This document shows positions 48,478-57,962 of a stretch of 64,000 nucleotides of DNA, in pieces. The notes beneath the pieces were generated by a model. The model was not told where the DNA came from and searched no databases. It saw only the letters and a program-made list of their open reading frames with translations. The stretch spans positions 82,068 to 146,067 of the forward strand of contig JAATET010000031.1 of NCBI GenBank assembly GCA_015655545.1, read 5' to 3'. The position numbers and the translations under genes are program-made. The DNA is from Chthoniobacterales bacterium. Lineage in GTDB: Bacteria; Verrucomicrobiota; Verrucomicrobiia; Chthoniobacterales; JAATET01. Positions within the stretch are counted from its first letter, which is position 1. Each line of letters opens with the position of its first letter.

Positions 48478-49953
48478 ATGACGCTAGGTGCTGGAGTCGG
48501 CTGCGGCGCGATTGCGGTTCGCGCATACGCCCCGGCTTTCACGACTCTCCATCTCGTGCGCCTCATTCCAAAAATTCCTCTTCTCGCCGCTCCCTTCCTG
48601 CTTTGGCCCACATTTTCCGGCGACGCGAATCCGGTCGTAGCCACGGCTTCCGCGCCGGGCGAGGAGGCCTTTCTTTTAAAGGGCATCCCTGCGCCGAGAG
48701 TCGGCGATGCCGGAGCGGCGGCGATTTTCACGCTCGTCGATGGTCAGAGCGCCTACAGCGACCAAAAAATCAAAGCCCTGAACGACGGCCTTCTGCCTGT
48801 GATGGAAGACGATCCGGCGGGAAATTTTTTCTTCGCGGACGGCGGCGCCAAGCGCCTGCGGATCGACCTCGGGAAAATCATCAAGATCAGCCAGTTCAAC
48901 TCCTATTCCTGGCATCCCGGCGCGCGCGGCCCGCAGGTCTACAGGCTCTACGGCAGCGACGGGACGTCGCCGGGTTTCAATGCGCAGCCGAAGGCCCCGC
49001 TCGATCCCGAAAAATGCGGCTGGAAGCTGATTGCCACCGTCGAAACCCGCCCGAAGACCGGCTCGCCCGGCGGGCAGTATGGCGTGAGCGTTTCCGATCC
49101 CTCGGGACAACTCGGCGCGTTCCGCTACCTACTCATGGACGTTTCGGCGACGGATCCCGCGGACCACGAAAGCGACACTTTCTACAGCGAAATCGACGTG
49201 ATCGATCGCAGCGCTCCGGTGGGGCCCGAAAAGCAGCTGCGGGATGCCGCGGTCGACGTCTACGATACCGCGGACAAGCGCGCAAAATTCAACATCCTGT
49301 ATGGCGATGCGCCGGACTTGAAAATCTGGACCCGGCAGAAACTCGCGCCGGTCGTCGCAAAGTGGTATCCGATCATTTCCGAGCTGCTCAAGAGCCAGGG
49401 ATATCAGTCCCCGCGGCGGTTCATGATCAAGTTTGCGAACGACTACACCGGCGTCGCCGTGACAATGGGGATCTTCGTCGAATGCAATCCGAAATGGTAT
49501 CGGCAGAATATCGACACCGAGGCGGTGGGCTCGGTCGTTCACGAGCTCGTCCATGTCGTTCAGCAATACGGCCTGGCGCGGAAGAAGGCAAAAACGCCCG
49601 TCCCCGTCTGGTTGACCGAGGGAATCGCCGACTACGTGCGCTGGCAGCTCTACGAGCCCAAGCCGCGCTTCAAGGTGACCGCAAAAAACCTGGATGGAAT
49701 GCATTACGATGCGTCCTACCAGACCACCGCCGACTTCCTGAAATGGGCTTCCGACAAGTACGACAAGCAGCTCGTTCCCCAGCTCAATGCCGCCGCCCGG
49801 CAGGGCCTCTACAGCGACGACCTTTGGAAAAAACTCACCGGCTTCACCGCGCCCGAGCTCGGCGGGCAGTGGCGCGACCAATATGCGAAAAAACTCGGCG
49901 TGACGCTGCCGTCTTCGCCCGCGTCCGACCCGAAACAACCCGCCGGAAAGTAG
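48478..49953 (+). CDS. Secreted basic-secretory-protein (BSP) peptidase with discoidin-like domain
   Basis: This is an exported zinc peptidase of up to 491 aa. After a hydrophobic N-terminus (VRLIPKIPLLAAPFLLWPTF) there is a carbohydrate-binding-like region (IDLGKIIKISQFNSYSWHPG, QVYRLYGSDGTSPGF). The BSP domain follows (IKFANDYTGVAVTMGIFVEC) with the zinc site VVHELVHVVQQYG, TEGIADYVRWQLYEP and YQTTADFLKWASDKYD. A GTG at 48556 is an alternative start. This family was first described in plant defence proteins and is common in Verrucomicrobiota and Bacteroidota. No obvious operon partner. Confidence 0.87.
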   Translation: MTLGAGVGCGAIAVRAYAPAFTTLHLVRLIPKIPLLAAPFLLWPTFSGDANPVVATASAPGEEAFLLKGIPAPRVGDAGAAAIFTLVDGQSAYSDQKIKALNDGLLPVMEDDPAGNFFFADGGAKRLRIDLGKIIKISQFNSYSWHPGARGPQVYRLYGSDGTSPGFNAQPKAPLDPEKCGWKLIATVETRPKTGSPGGQYGVSVSDPSGQLGAFRYLLMDVSATDPADHESDTFYSEIDVIDRSAPVGPEKQLRDAAVDVYDTADKRAKFNILYGDAPDLKIWTRQKLAPVVAKWYPIISELLKSQGYQSPRRFMIKFANDYTGVAVTMGIFVECNPKWYRQNIDTEAVGSVVHELVHVVQQYGLARKKAKTPVPVWLTEGIADYVRWQLYEPKPRFKVTAKNLDGMHYDASYQTTADFLKWASDKYDKQLVPQLNAAARQGLYSDDLWKKLTGFTAPELGGQWRDQYAKKLGVTLPSSPASDPKQPAGK

Positions 49954-50069
49954 CCGCGCGAGCCATGGAGATTTTTCGGATGGCCATTCACCGGCGAATC
50001 CATGTATCTCCTCCGTGATCGGCAGCCGGCTGGTGCCGGCGATTACTCCCCTCCGACCTTTCCATTCCC

Positions 50070-51206
50070 ATGAACACGCCTTCCTGGCTTGGCAGCGTCT
50101 TGCTGGCCGCGGTCACTCTCGCCGGTTGCCGGACGATTCCCTCCGGTAAAACGACCATCGCCGTCACTTCCTACGGCGCCACGAAATCCGGCGTGCCGGT
50201 GAGCCTTTATCACCTTCGCAATGCCGGCGGCATGGAAGTGGAGATCACCAACTACGGCGCCATCGTCACCGCGATCAAAGTCCCGGACCGCCATGGCAAA
50301 ATCGACGATGTCGCCCTCGGCTATGACACGCTCGCCGGCTGGGAAAAGGGCACATCCTATTTCGGAGCCATCGTCGGCCGCTACGGCAACCGCATCGCCA
50401 AAGGCCGCTTCACGCTCGACGGCCAGACCTACCAGCTCCCGATCAACAACGGCCCGAACTCCCTCCACGGCGGCAAAGTCGGCTTCAACCAGCACGTCTG
50501 GACGACCGATGCTTTCCTCGTCGAGGAGAATGGCAACGCCGTGGTGAAGCTCAGCTACGTCAGCAAATCCGGCGAGCAGGGCTACCCCGGCACACTCACG
50601 ACGCAGGTCACCTACACGCTGGATCCCAAAAACGAGCTCGAGATCAGCTACCGTCTCACGACCGATGCTCCCACCGTCGCGAATGTGACCAGCCACACCT
50701 ACTTCAATCTCGCGGGCGAAGGCCGCGGCACCATTCTCGGCCATGAGCTGCAGATCAAGGCCGCTCGTTACACCGTCACCGACGCCACGCTCATCCCGAC
50801 CGGCGCCCTGCCCGCGGTCGCCGGCACGCCGATGGATTTCCGCAAGCCCGCCGCGATCGGCGCGCGCATCGGCCAGAAATTCCAGGCCCTCATCGACGGA
50901 GGCGGCTACGATCACAACTACGTCCTCTCCGGCGCCGGTTTCCGCAAGGCGGTCGAGGTCTTCGAGCCGACCAGCGGGCGAGTGATGCAGGTCCTCACCA
51001 CCGAGCCCGGCGTGCAATTCTATTCCGGAAATTTCCTGGCCAACGAACCCGGGAAAAATGGCCACATCTATCCCTGCCGGGGCGGCTTCTGCCTCGAGCC
51101 CCAGCACTTCCCCGACAGCCCGAACCACCCACGGTTTCCCACGACCGTAATCCGCCCGGGCGAAATCCATACTTCAAAAACCGTTTATAAATTCTCCGCG
51201 CGCTGA
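50070..51206 (+). CDS. galM: Aldose 1-epimerase (galactose mutarotase), lipoprotein
   Basis: This enzyme interconverts alpha and beta anomers of hexoses. A lipoprotein signal ends LLAAVTLAGC at about residue 22, so it is exported and lipid-anchored, unlike cytoplasmic GalM. Motifs are NYGAIVTAIKVPDRHGK, GRYGNRIAKGRF, NNGPNSLHGGKVGF and NVTSHTYFNLAGEG, with the catalytic His and Glu (FCLEPQHFPDSPNHP) present. The length of 378 aa is normal. It is followed 15 bp later by an SGNH hydrolase, probably in one transcript. Confidence 0.93.
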   Translation: MNTPSWLGSVLLAAVTLAGCRTIPSGKTTIAVTSYGATKSGVPVSLYHLRNAGGMEVEITNYGAIVTAIKVPDRHGKIDDVALGYDTLAGWEKGTSYFGAIVGRYGNRIAKGRFTLDGQTYQLPINNGPNSLHGGKVGFNQHVWTTDAFLVEENGNAVVKLSYVSKSGEQGYPGTLTTQVTYTLDPKNELEISYRLTTDAPTVANVTSHTYFNLAGEGRGTILGHELQIKAARYTVTDATLIPTGALPAVAGTPMDFRKPAAIGARIGQKFQALIDGGGYDHNYVLSGAGFRKAVEVFEPTSGRVMQVLTTEPGVQFYSGNFLANEPGKNGHIYPCRGGFCLEPQHFPDSPNHPRFPTTVIRPGEIHTSKTVYKFSAR

Positions 51207-51221
51207 CGTTTTCAAATATCC

Positions 51222-51929
51222 ATGAACCAGCTCCTTCTCAGTTGTCTTCTCGTCGCGGCGTCATGCGGGATGGCCCAAGCCGATGTTCGCACCGAGCAGA
51301 GCGCCGTGACTCCCGCGATCAAAAATCCCGAGCGCCACGCCGGATTCCTGGAGCGCATCAAGCAGGATAACGACATCGGCATCCTCTTCCTCGGCGATTC
51401 CATCACCGACTTCTGGCCCGGCAGAGGGCCGGCGACCTGGCGGGAGTTCGCGTCCTGCAAGCCGGCGAATTTCGGCATCAGCGGCGACCGCACGGAACAC
51501 CTCCTCTGGCGCATAACCAACGGCGAACTCGAGGGCATCCATCCGAAGGTCGTGGTGATCATGATCGGCACCAACAACATCGGCGGCAACCCCGCCGACC
51601 GCCCGGAGTGGGCGGCCGCTGGCGTGAAAAAAATCGTGGAAACCGTGCGAGCGAAATTGCCCGAGGCGAAAATCCTTCTTTTGGGCGTCTTCCCCCGCGG
51701 CGACAAAAAAGATCCTCATTACGAGCAGATCAAAGAAATCAACCGCATCATCTCCAAACTCGGCGACGGCGCGAAAGTGCACTACCTGGACATTGGAAAA
51801 GTGTTCCTCGATGCAAATGGCGAAATCCCGCTCGACGTCATGCCCGATCGACTTCATCCCAGCGCCAAAGGCTATGAACTTTGGTATGGGGCGATGCAGC
51901 CGACGCTCGACCGCATGATGAAAAATTGA
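51222..51929 (+). CDS. Secreted SGNH/GDSL hydrolase
   Basis: A signal peptide (QLLLSCLLVAASCGMAQA) precedes the SGNH blocks: LFLGDSITDFW (Ser), NFGISGDRTEHLLWR (Gly), VVVIMIGTNNIGG (Asn) and MPDRLHPSAKGYELW (Asp-His). It resembles the PAF-acetylhydrolase-like esterases that remove acetyl groups from sugars or lipids. The position next to an exported aldose epimerase fits glycan processing in the periplasm. Confidence 0.92.
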   Translation: MNQLLLSCLLVAASCGMAQADVRTEQSAVTPAIKNPERHAGFLERIKQDNDIGILFLGDSITDFWPGRGPATWREFASCKPANFGISGDRTEHLLWRITNGELEGIHPKVVVIMIGTNNIGGNPADRPEWAAAGVKKIVETVRAKLPEAKILLLGVFPRGDKKDPHYEQIKEINRIISKLGDGAKVHYLDIGKVFLDANGEIPLDVMPDRLHPSAKGYELWYGAMQPTLDRMMKN

Positions 51930-51978
51930 ACCCGCCTTTCCAGCTATCCAACTCCTTCCTCCAAAGACTTCACGCCCC

Positions 51979-52533
51979 ATGAAAACAGCGATCCCCATGC
52001 TCCTGAGCTTTATTTTTGTCGGTCTCGCCGGTGCGGCCGACCCCGCCCTGACCCCGGCGCAGCAGAGTATTCTCGACGCGCAGCAGAAGCTCATCACCAA
52101 ATGGGCGGCGAAGCCTCTGATCGTCGCCGCGGTGAAGGCGCAGAATGAAAAAGGCCCCCTTGCCGGAATGAGCAACGCCACCTGGGCGGCGCTTCAGCCT
52201 GGCACCCCGATCGTCGAAACGTTCCAAAAAAATCCCGCGGCCCTCTGGCTGGCCAAGAAGACGGCCGCCCGGAAAGGTCTGATCGTCGAGGCATTCCTGA
52301 ATGGGGCCAAGGGCGAAAAAGTGGCCTTTCTCACCAAGACGACCAGTTACATCCACACGGGAAATGCGAAATTCGATGTGCCGATGAGCGGCAAGGCCTG
52401 GCAGGGAGCCCCGGAGTTCGACGAATCCGTCAAGGCGAAGACCATACAAATTTCCACCCCCGTGCTCGACCAGGGGAAGCCGATCGGCGTGCTCGTCGTC
52501 GGAGTGGCGGCCGAAAAATTAGGCCTGAAGTAA
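51979..52533 (+). CDS. Periplasmic PDC/Cache-like sensor-domain protein
   Basis: A signal peptide (IPMLLSFIFVGLAGAA) is followed by a single domain: FLTKTTSYIHTGNAKFDVPM, GKAWQGAPEFDES and ISTPVLDQGKPIGVLVVGV. This is the usual ending of dCache/PDC ligand-binding domains, but no membrane helix or signalling domain follows in the 184 residues. It probably binds a small ligand in the periplasm. Confidence 0.7.
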   Translation: MKTAIPMLLSFIFVGLAGAADPALTPAQQSILDAQQKLITKWAAKPLIVAAVKAQNEKGPLAGMSNATWAALQPGTPIVETFQKNPAALWLAKKTAARKGLIVEAFLNGAKGEKVAFLTKTTSYIHTGNAKFDVPMSGKAWQGAPEFDESVKAKTIQISTPVLDQGKPIGVLVVGVAAEKLGLK

Positions 52534-52707
52534 CGCGATTCCTCGCCCCGATTTACCAGGCTTCCTTCAATCTCCCCGCCGCAATCCCGGTGCCGCATTT
52601 GGCGTAACGGAACGACGGGATCACCATTTCCGCATTGAAATGTGACATTTATGTCACATTGTTTTATCCGTAGCCGCCGCGACGTCACCCGGCACGCTCC
52701 CGACCGC

Positions 52708-53247
52708 ATGATCAAGCATCTCCCATTCACCGATTCGCTCCTGAAGTCGCTCAGCGCGCTCGTGCCGGAACTGAACATTCAGATCGCGAATAGCAAACTC
52801 ATCCGCGGCCAGACCGCGAAGGGCCGTTACGACATCCGCGTCTGGGGTGAGGGCGCCGAGCTGCGCACCTCCTTTTTGGGCCGGGGCCGCAATCCGCTCA
52901 AGCAAAGCAAAATCCTGCTCCGCACGCCGCTCGCCGACGAAAAAAATATCCAGGAGCACGCCATTGCCGTCCGCGAAAACGAACGCCTGCTCCCCTGGGT
53001 CCAGCGCAGCCGCGACTCGCAGCTCGGGGACGAGATCGTGCTCGTGAAGCCCTTCGGCGGCGATCCGCATGCTCCGCTTGTCGCCGTGCGCGTCAGCGCA
53101 TTGACCGGGTTTGTCTCTCTCGAAGTCAAGCAGGCCCGGGAGATGAGCCCGGCCGAAGCCAGGCTCGTCGCCAAGGCGCTGTCGAAAGCCGCCAAGCTCG
53201 CCTCCCGCCGCAAAGCCGAGATCTCGCCGGCGGCCGCGGCGGCGTGA
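52708..53247 (+). CDS. Hypothetical protein, basic, 179 aa
   Basis: I do not recognise the family. ATG 52708 is chosen because it starts a sensible protein (MIKHLPFTDSLLKSLSALVP); the ORF upstream to 52642 lacks a good start. It contains RYDIRVWGEGAELRTSFLGR and ends in an alanine- and lysine-rich helix (KALSKAAKLASRRKAEISPA). It has no signal peptide and may bind nucleic acid. It is convergent with the GDP-fucose synthase gene. Confidence 0.65.
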   Translation: MIKHLPFTDSLLKSLSALVPELNIQIANSKLIRGQTAKGRYDIRVWGEGAELRTSFLGRGRNPLKQSKILLRTPLADEKNIQEHAIAVRENERLLPWVQRSRDSQLGDEIVLVKPFGGDPHAPLVAVRVSALTGFVSLEVKQAREMSPAEARLVAKALSKAAKLASRRKAEISPAAAAA

Positions 53248-53248
53248 T

Positions 53249-54184
53249 TTACTTCCCCTCGACGTTCGCGAGGAACCACTCGTAGGCGCCGCGAATGCCC
53301 TCGCGCAGCGGAATGCGGGGCCGCCAGCCCATCGAGAAAAGTTTCGTCATGTCGAGCAGCTTGCGCGGCGTGCCGTCGGGTTTGCTCGGGTCGAATTCCA
53401 GCGTGCCTCCGAAGCCGACCACGTCGCACACAGTCTCCGCCAGCTCGCGAATCGTCACATCCTCCCCGCAACCGATATTCACGATCTCCGGCGAGTCGTA
53501 GTTTTCGAGCAGGTAAAAGCAGGCGTCGGCGAGATCGTCGGCGTGGAGAAATTCCCTTCGCGGCGAGCCCGTGCCCCAGATCGGCACCGTCGCCGCGCCG
53601 GACTGCTTCGCCACGTGGACCTTGCGAATGAGCGCCGGCAGCACGTGCGAAGTGTGGAGATCGAAATTGTCATTCGGTCCGTAGAGATTCGTCGGCATGC
53701 CGCTGATGAAATTTTTTCCATACTCCCGCGCATAGGCCTGGCAGAGCTTGATGCCGGCGATCTTCGCCAGCGCATACGGCTCGTTCGTCGGCTCGAGGAT
53801 GCCCGTGAGCAGCGAATCCTCGCGGATCGGCTGGGGCGCGAATTTCGGATAAATGCAGGAGCTGCCCAGAAAGAGCAGCTTGCGCACGCCGGATTCATGA
53901 GCGCCGGAAATTAGATTGTTCTGGATCTGCAGATTCTCGAGCAGGAACTCCGCCGGCTTCTCGTTGTTCGCCACGATCCCACCGACCTTCGCCGCCGCGA
54001 CCACGACGACCGCGGGTTGCGCGTCCAGGTAAAAAGCCCGCACGGCACTAGGGTCGCGCAGATCCACTTCGGAGCGCGTGCGGGTGATGATGCGCGCAAA
54101 GCCCTCGGCCTGCAGCTTGCGCACGATCGCGCTGCCGACCATTCCGCGATGTCCGGCGACGTAAATAGCCTCGTTTTTCTCCAT
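53249..54184 (-). CDS. fcl: GDP-L-fucose synthase
   Basis: This enzyme epimerises and reduces GDP-4-keto-6-deoxymannose to GDP-L-fucose with NADPH. It shows the Rossmann loop ([17 protein letters not shown]), [26 protein letters not shown] with the catalytic Ser, [15 protein letters not shown] (YxxxK) and [15 protein letters not shown] 54184 is taken because [14 protein letters not shown] is the normal start; the track ORF begins 42 bp upstream. The product would serve capsule, LPS or glycoprotein synthesis. The dehydratase Gmd is not in the window. Confidence 0.94.
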   Translation of the reverse strand: MEKNEAIYVAGHRGMVGSAIVRKLQAEGFARIITRTRSEVDLRDPSAVRAFYLDAQPAVVVVAAAKVGGIVANNEKPAEFLLENLQIQNNLISGAHESGVRKLLFLGSSCIYPKFAPQPIREDSLLTGILEPTNEPYALAKIAGIKLCQAYAREYGKNFISGMPTNLYGPNDNFDLHTSHVLPALIRKVHVAKQSGAATVPIWGTGSPRREFLHADDLADACFYLLENYDSPEIVNIGCGEDVTIRELAETVCDVVGFGGTLEFDPSKPDGTPRKLLDMTKLFSMGWRPRIPLREGIRGAYEWFLANVEGK

Positions 54185-54216
54185 GCACGGAATATGCTGC
54201 TTATTCCGCAGCGCCT

Positions 54217-55077
54217 GTGAAAGCAAAACGTCTCGCCGTCCTCAAAACCTACAAACTTTTCATCGGCGGAGCCTTCCCGCGCAGCGAAAGCGGCCGGGTG
54301 CGTCCCGCGCTCGCCGCCGATGGCAAAACCCTCCTTGGCAACTACGCCCAGGCCTCGCGGAAGGATTTTCGCGACGCCGTCGTCAAAGCCCGCGCCGCCC
54401 AGTCGAAATGGGCCGCTTCCAGCGCCTATCTGCGCGGTCAGATTCTTTATCGCGCCGCGGAGTTGCTGGAGAGCCGCCGCGCCGAGCTGGAAAGCGAACT
54501 GCGGCGCGCCATCGGCAAGATCGACGAAGTCTCGCAAGCCATCGACCTGCTCGTCCACTACGCCGGCTGGACCGACAAATACGGCCCGCTCTTCTCCGCG
54601 GTGAACCCTGTCGCCTCGCCGCATTTCAACTTCACCTTCCCGGAGCCGACCGGGGTCGTCTGCGCCGTCTGCCCCGACACCCCGCCGCTGCTCGCCCTGG
54701 CCGCGCTCATCGCGCCGGCGATCCTTTCCGGAAACTCCGTCATCGTGCTGGCTTCCGAACGGCATCCGCTGCCGGCGGTGACCTTCGCCGAGATACTGGC
54801 CACGAGCGACATGCCCGGCGGCGTCGTGAATATTCTCACGGGATTGCGCGGCGAGCTCGCCCCGCAGTTCGCCGATCACCTGGACGTCAATGCCGTGATC
54901 GACGGCAGCGGCGACGCCGGCACAGCGAAAACTCTCCAGGCCGGCAGCGCGAGCAATTTGAAACGCCATGCCGATCACTCGCTCGCCGAGGCCGATTGGA
55001 AAAGCGCGGCGGAGAATCCGTATTGGATACTCGACACGGTCGAGATGAAGACCGCGTGGCACCCCATGGGAGCCTAG
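54217..55077 (+). CDS. Short aldehyde-dehydrogenase-like protein lacking the catalytic domain
   Basis: This 286-aa protein matches the N-terminal, NAD-binding half of aldehyde dehydrogenases: [54 protein letters not shown] and [12 protein letters not shown]. It ends before the catalytic Cys and Glu regions, with a specific tail ([20 protein letters not shown]). Such half-size proteins occur next to full aldehyde dehydrogenases in deoxyribose catabolism. Here phosphopentomutase follows after 1 bp, supporting a role in nucleoside breakdown. GTG 54217 is the start. Confidence 0.82.
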   Translation: MKAKRLAVLKTYKLFIGGAFPRSESGRVRPALAADGKTLLGNYAQASRKDFRDAVVKARAAQSKWAASSAYLRGQILYRAAELLESRRAELESELRRAIGKIDEVSQAIDLLVHYAGWTDKYGPLFSAVNPVASPHFNFTFPEPTGVVCAVCPDTPPLLALAALIAPAILSGNSVIVLASERHPLPAVTFAEILATSDMPGGVVNILTGLRGELAPQFADHLDVNAVIDGSGDAGTAKTLQAGSASNLKRHADHSLAEADWKSAAENPYWILDTVEMKTAWHPMGA

Positions 55078-55078
55078 C

Positions 55079-56215
55079 GTGCCTCGCGCCCTCCTCCTCG
55101 TCCTCGACAGCGTCGGCTGCGGCCACGCGCCCGATGCCGCGGCTTATGGTGACGAAGGCGCGAACACGCTTGGCCACATTCTGGAGCGGCGGCCTTCGAC
55201 GCATTTGCCCGCGCTGAAATCTCTCGGCCTTTACCAGGCTCTTTCGCTGGCTCGCGGCGAGGCTCCGTGCTCGCCGCCCTTGCACGGCGCGGCCGGCGTG
55301 CTCACCGAACGATCGTCCGGCAAGGACACGACGACCGGCCACTGGGAGCTCGCCGGCGTGGTGACCGAGAATCCGTTCGCGGTCTTCGGGAAATTTCCCG
55401 ATGAACTGGTCCGCGCCATCGAAGCCGAAGCGAACGTCGAATTCATCGGAAACTACGCCGCGAGCGGCACCGCGATCCTTGAACAGCTCGGCGCGGAACA
55501 CGTCACGACGGGCAAACCGATCCTCTACACCTCCGCGGATTCCGTGCTGCAAATCGCAGCTCACGAAAAAATTATCCCGATCGAGCGGCTCTACGAAATC
55601 TGCCGCGTCGCGCGCAAACATTGCGACGCCTGGCGGATCGGCCGGGTGATCGCGCGGCCCTTTGCCGGCCAGGGCGAATTCCAGCGCACCGCCCGTCGCC
55701 ACGATTATTCGCTGATCCCTCCGCGCACCGTGCTCAACGCGCTCGCCGAGGCCGGTGTTCCGGTTCTCGGCGTGGGAAAAATTTCCGATATCTTCGCGGC
55801 CAGCGGCATTTCGGAATCCTTTTCCACGCAGTCGAACGCGAACGGCATGGCTGTGATCGATCGCCTCTGGGCCGAGCGGAGCGAAGGGCTGATCTTCGCG
55901 AATCTCGTGGACTTCGACATGCTCTTCGGCCACCGCCGCGATCTCGAAGGCTACGCCGGAGCGCTTGAGGAATTCGACCGGTGGCTCGCGGAATTTTTGC
56001 CGCGAATTTCGCCGGACGACCTCGTGATCATCACCGCCGACCACGGCAACGATCCGTCTTATCGAGGCTCCGATCACACCCGCGAACGGGTGCCGATCTT
56101 TCTTCCGAATTCGCAAGGCACTCTCGGCGTGCGCGAGACGTATGCCGACGTCGCCGCGACGCTCGCCGGATATTTCTGCCTCGACCCCTGGCCGGCGGGA
56201 AGTCTATTGCGGTGA
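55079..56215 (+). CDS. deoB: Phosphopentomutase
   Basis: This enzyme moves phosphate between C1 and C5 of ribose or deoxyribose in nucleoside salvage. It is an alkaline-phosphatase-superfamily enzyme with [20 protein letters not shown] (metal Asp), [15 protein letters not shown] (phosphorylated Thr), [15 protein letters not shown] and [19 protein letters not shown] (metal ligands). The length of 378 aa is normal. GTG 55079 is the start, 1 bp after the short ALDH gene. Confidence 0.93.
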   Translation: MPRALLLVLDSVGCGHAPDAAAYGDEGANTLGHILERRPSTHLPALKSLGLYQALSLARGEAPCSPPLHGAAGVLTERSSGKDTTTGHWELAGVVTENPFAVFGKFPDELVRAIEAEANVEFIGNYAASGTAILEQLGAEHVTTGKPILYTSADSVLQIAAHEKIIPIERLYEICRVARKHCDAWRIGRVIARPFAGQGEFQRTARRHDYSLIPPRTVLNALAEAGVPVLGVGKISDIFAASGISESFSTQSNANGMAVIDRLWAERSEGLIFANLVDFDMLFGHRRDLEGYAGALEEFDRWLAEFLPRISPDDLVIITADHGNDPSYRGSDHTRERVPIFLPNSQGTLGVRETYADVAATLAGYFCLDPWPAGSLLR

Positions 56216-56226
56216 TTCCTTCTCCC

Positions 56227-57114
56227 ATGACCATGCGCTTCATTTTCGCCCTTCTCCTCCTGCTTCCCGCGGTCGTCCTGGCCGCGGAGCCTCAAAAGCC
56301 CATTCCGCTCTGGCCCAAAGGCGCACCCGGCGCGCTGGGCACCCGCCCCGAGGACATCCCGACGCTTACGGCCTACCTGCCATCCGCCATGAAAGCTTCC
56401 GGCACGGCGATCGTCATCTGCCCAGGCGGCGGTTATGCGAACCTCTCCTCCCATGAGGGCGACGGCTACGCCCGCTGGTTGAGCGACCATGGTGTCGTCG
56501 CGCTGGTCTTGAAATATCGCCTGGGCTCCCAGGGCTACCGCCATCCCGCGATGCTGGACGACGTCACCCGTGCCCTGCGCATGGTGCGTGACAATGCGGT
56601 CAAATTGAAGGTCGATTCCGCTCGAATCGGCGTGATGGGCTCTTCGGCCGGCGGGCATCTCGCCTCCACCTTGCTCACGCATTTCGACGCCGGCAACGCC
56701 GCCGCCGCCGATCCCATCGAGCGGCAAAGCAGCCGTCCCGACTTCGGGATTCTTTGCTATCCCGTAATCTCGGGAACGGCATCCTTCACGCATGCGGGTT
56801 CCATGGCGAATTTACTCGGTCCGCACCCGGCTGCGGAGCTTTTGGACTTTCTTTCCAGCGAGAAGCAAGTGCGCGACGATACGCCGCCCTGCTTTATCTG
56901 GACGACCTTCGAGGATCAGACCGTCCCGCCGGCCAACAGTCTGGCTTTCGCCGAGGCTCTGCTCGCGCATCACGTGCCGTTCGATCTGCACGTTTACGAA
57001 AAAGGCCGCCACGGTCTCGGCCTTGGAAAGAGCGCCACCGATCCGTCGCGCCTGCTCCCCTGGACCGACGATTTGCTCTACTGGCTCGGCCAGCGCGGCC
57101 TCCTGAAAAAGTGA
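56227..57114 (+). CDS. Secreted alpha/beta-hydrolase (BD-FAE/acetyl-xylan-esterase-like)
   Basis: A signal peptide (FIFALLLLLPAVVLAA) leads to the esterase fold: AIVICPGGGYANLSSHEGDG (oxyanion HGGG-type region), IGVMGSSAGGHLASTLL (nucleophile Ser in GxSxG), FEDQTVPPANSLAF (Asp) and YEKGRHGLGLG (His). It probably deacylates plant polysaccharides. ATG 56227 is used; the ORF track runs upstream in the same frame without a better start. Its stop overlaps the tag gene by 4 bp (GTGA). Confidence 0.9.
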   Translation: MTMRFIFALLLLLPAVVLAAEPQKPIPLWPKGAPGALGTRPEDIPTLTAYLPSAMKASGTAIVICPGGGYANLSSHEGDGYARWLSDHGVVALVLKYRLGSQGYRHPAMLDDVTRALRMVRDNAVKLKVDSARIGVMGSSAGGHLASTLLTHFDAGNAAAADPIERQSSRPDFGILCYPVISGTASFTHAGSMANLLGPHPAAELLDFLSSEKQVRDDTPPCFIWTTFEDQTVPPANSLAFAEALLAHHVPFDLHVYEKGRHGLGLGKSATDPSRLLPWTDDLLYWLGQRGLLKK

Positions 57115-57677
57115 AAGGCCGCTGCCCGTGGTGTGGGGACGATCCCGATTACATCCGCTATCACGACGAGGAGTGGGGCGTGCCATCGCACGACGATCGG
57201 CACCTTTTCGAGATGCTGATCCTCGAAGGCGCCCAGGCTGGTTTGAGCTGGCTGACGATCCTGCGCAAACGCGAAAACTACCGCCGCGCCTTTGCGAATT
57301 TCGACGCGAAAAAAGTCGCGCGCTACACGGAGGCGGATCAGGCCCGGCTCATGGCCGATGCCGGCATCGTGCGCAATCGACTCAAGATCCAATCCACGAT
57401 TCTGAACGCCCGCGGCGTGCTTGCCTTGACCGGGGAATTCGGCTCGCTCGACCGCTATCTTTGGCGATTTGTGGAAGGCCGTCCGCTCCAGCACGCCCTC
57501 CGCACCTTGCGCGACGCTCCCAATCGCACGCCGCTCTCCGATGCCATGTCGAAGGATCTCCGGCGGCGGGGCTTCAAATTCGTCGGCACCACGATCTGCC
57601 ACGCCTTCATGCAGGCCGTCGGAATGGTGAATGACCACCTCGTGACCTGCCCCCGCTGGAAAGAGCTGAAGTCCTAA
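57111..57677 (+). CDS. tag: DNA-3-methyladenine glycosylase I
   Basis: This repair enzyme excises 3-methyladenine. It has RCPWCGDDPDYIRYHDEEWG (zinc Cys and substrate-pocket residues), LILEGAQAGLSWLTILRKR, GIVRNRLKIQSTILNA and FVGTTICHAFMQAVGMVNDH with the other zinc ligands. At 188 aa it is normal. Start at GTG 57111 overlaps the esterase stop; the ORF in the track runs far upstream in a shadow frame. Confidence 0.94.
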   Translation: MKGRCPWCGDDPDYIRYHDEEWGVPSHDDRHLFEMLILEGAQAGLSWLTILRKRENYRRAFANFDAKKVARYTEADQARLMADAGIVRNRLKIQSTILNARGVLALTGEFGSLDRYLWRFVEGRPLQHALRTLRDAPNRTPLSDAMSKDLRRRGFKFVGTTICHAFMQAVGMVNDHLVTCPRWKELKS

Positions 57678-57919
57678 AGTTTCCCGGGAAGAATGGCCTC
57701 GAAGATCGTCTCGCCGCCTCTGCCGCCGCCGGGCCGCGCTTCGAGATCGAGTTCGCGATAAGCGCGCTCGAGCGCTTCGGGATCGCCGCGCAATTCGGGG
57801 AAAATATGCGCCAGCCGCTGCTTCACCCAATGCTTCGCCGCTCGTCTGTCGAGCGGGTGAAGCGGCTTTTCTTCAATGCCCAGCCGCCGTTTGAAGTAAT
57901 CGATGATGCCCGAGCTCAT
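57674..57919 (-). CDS. Conserved-looking small hypothetical protein (81 aa)
   Basis: It begins MSSGIIDYFKRRLGIEEKP and continues RRAAKHWVKQRLAHIFPELR, then ALERAYRELDLEARPG. It is soluble, basic and helical, with codon use like its neighbours. It is convergent with tag, overlapping its stop by 4 bp. No function can be given. Confidence 0.65.
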   Translation of the reverse strand: MSSGIIDYFKRRLGIEEKPLHPLDRRAAKHWVKQRLAHIFPELRGDPEALERAYRELDLEARPGGGRGGETIFEAILPGKL

Positions 57920-57962
57920 GATTGGACACTAAGCAGGTTTGGCGGTCGGGACAAATTTTCGC

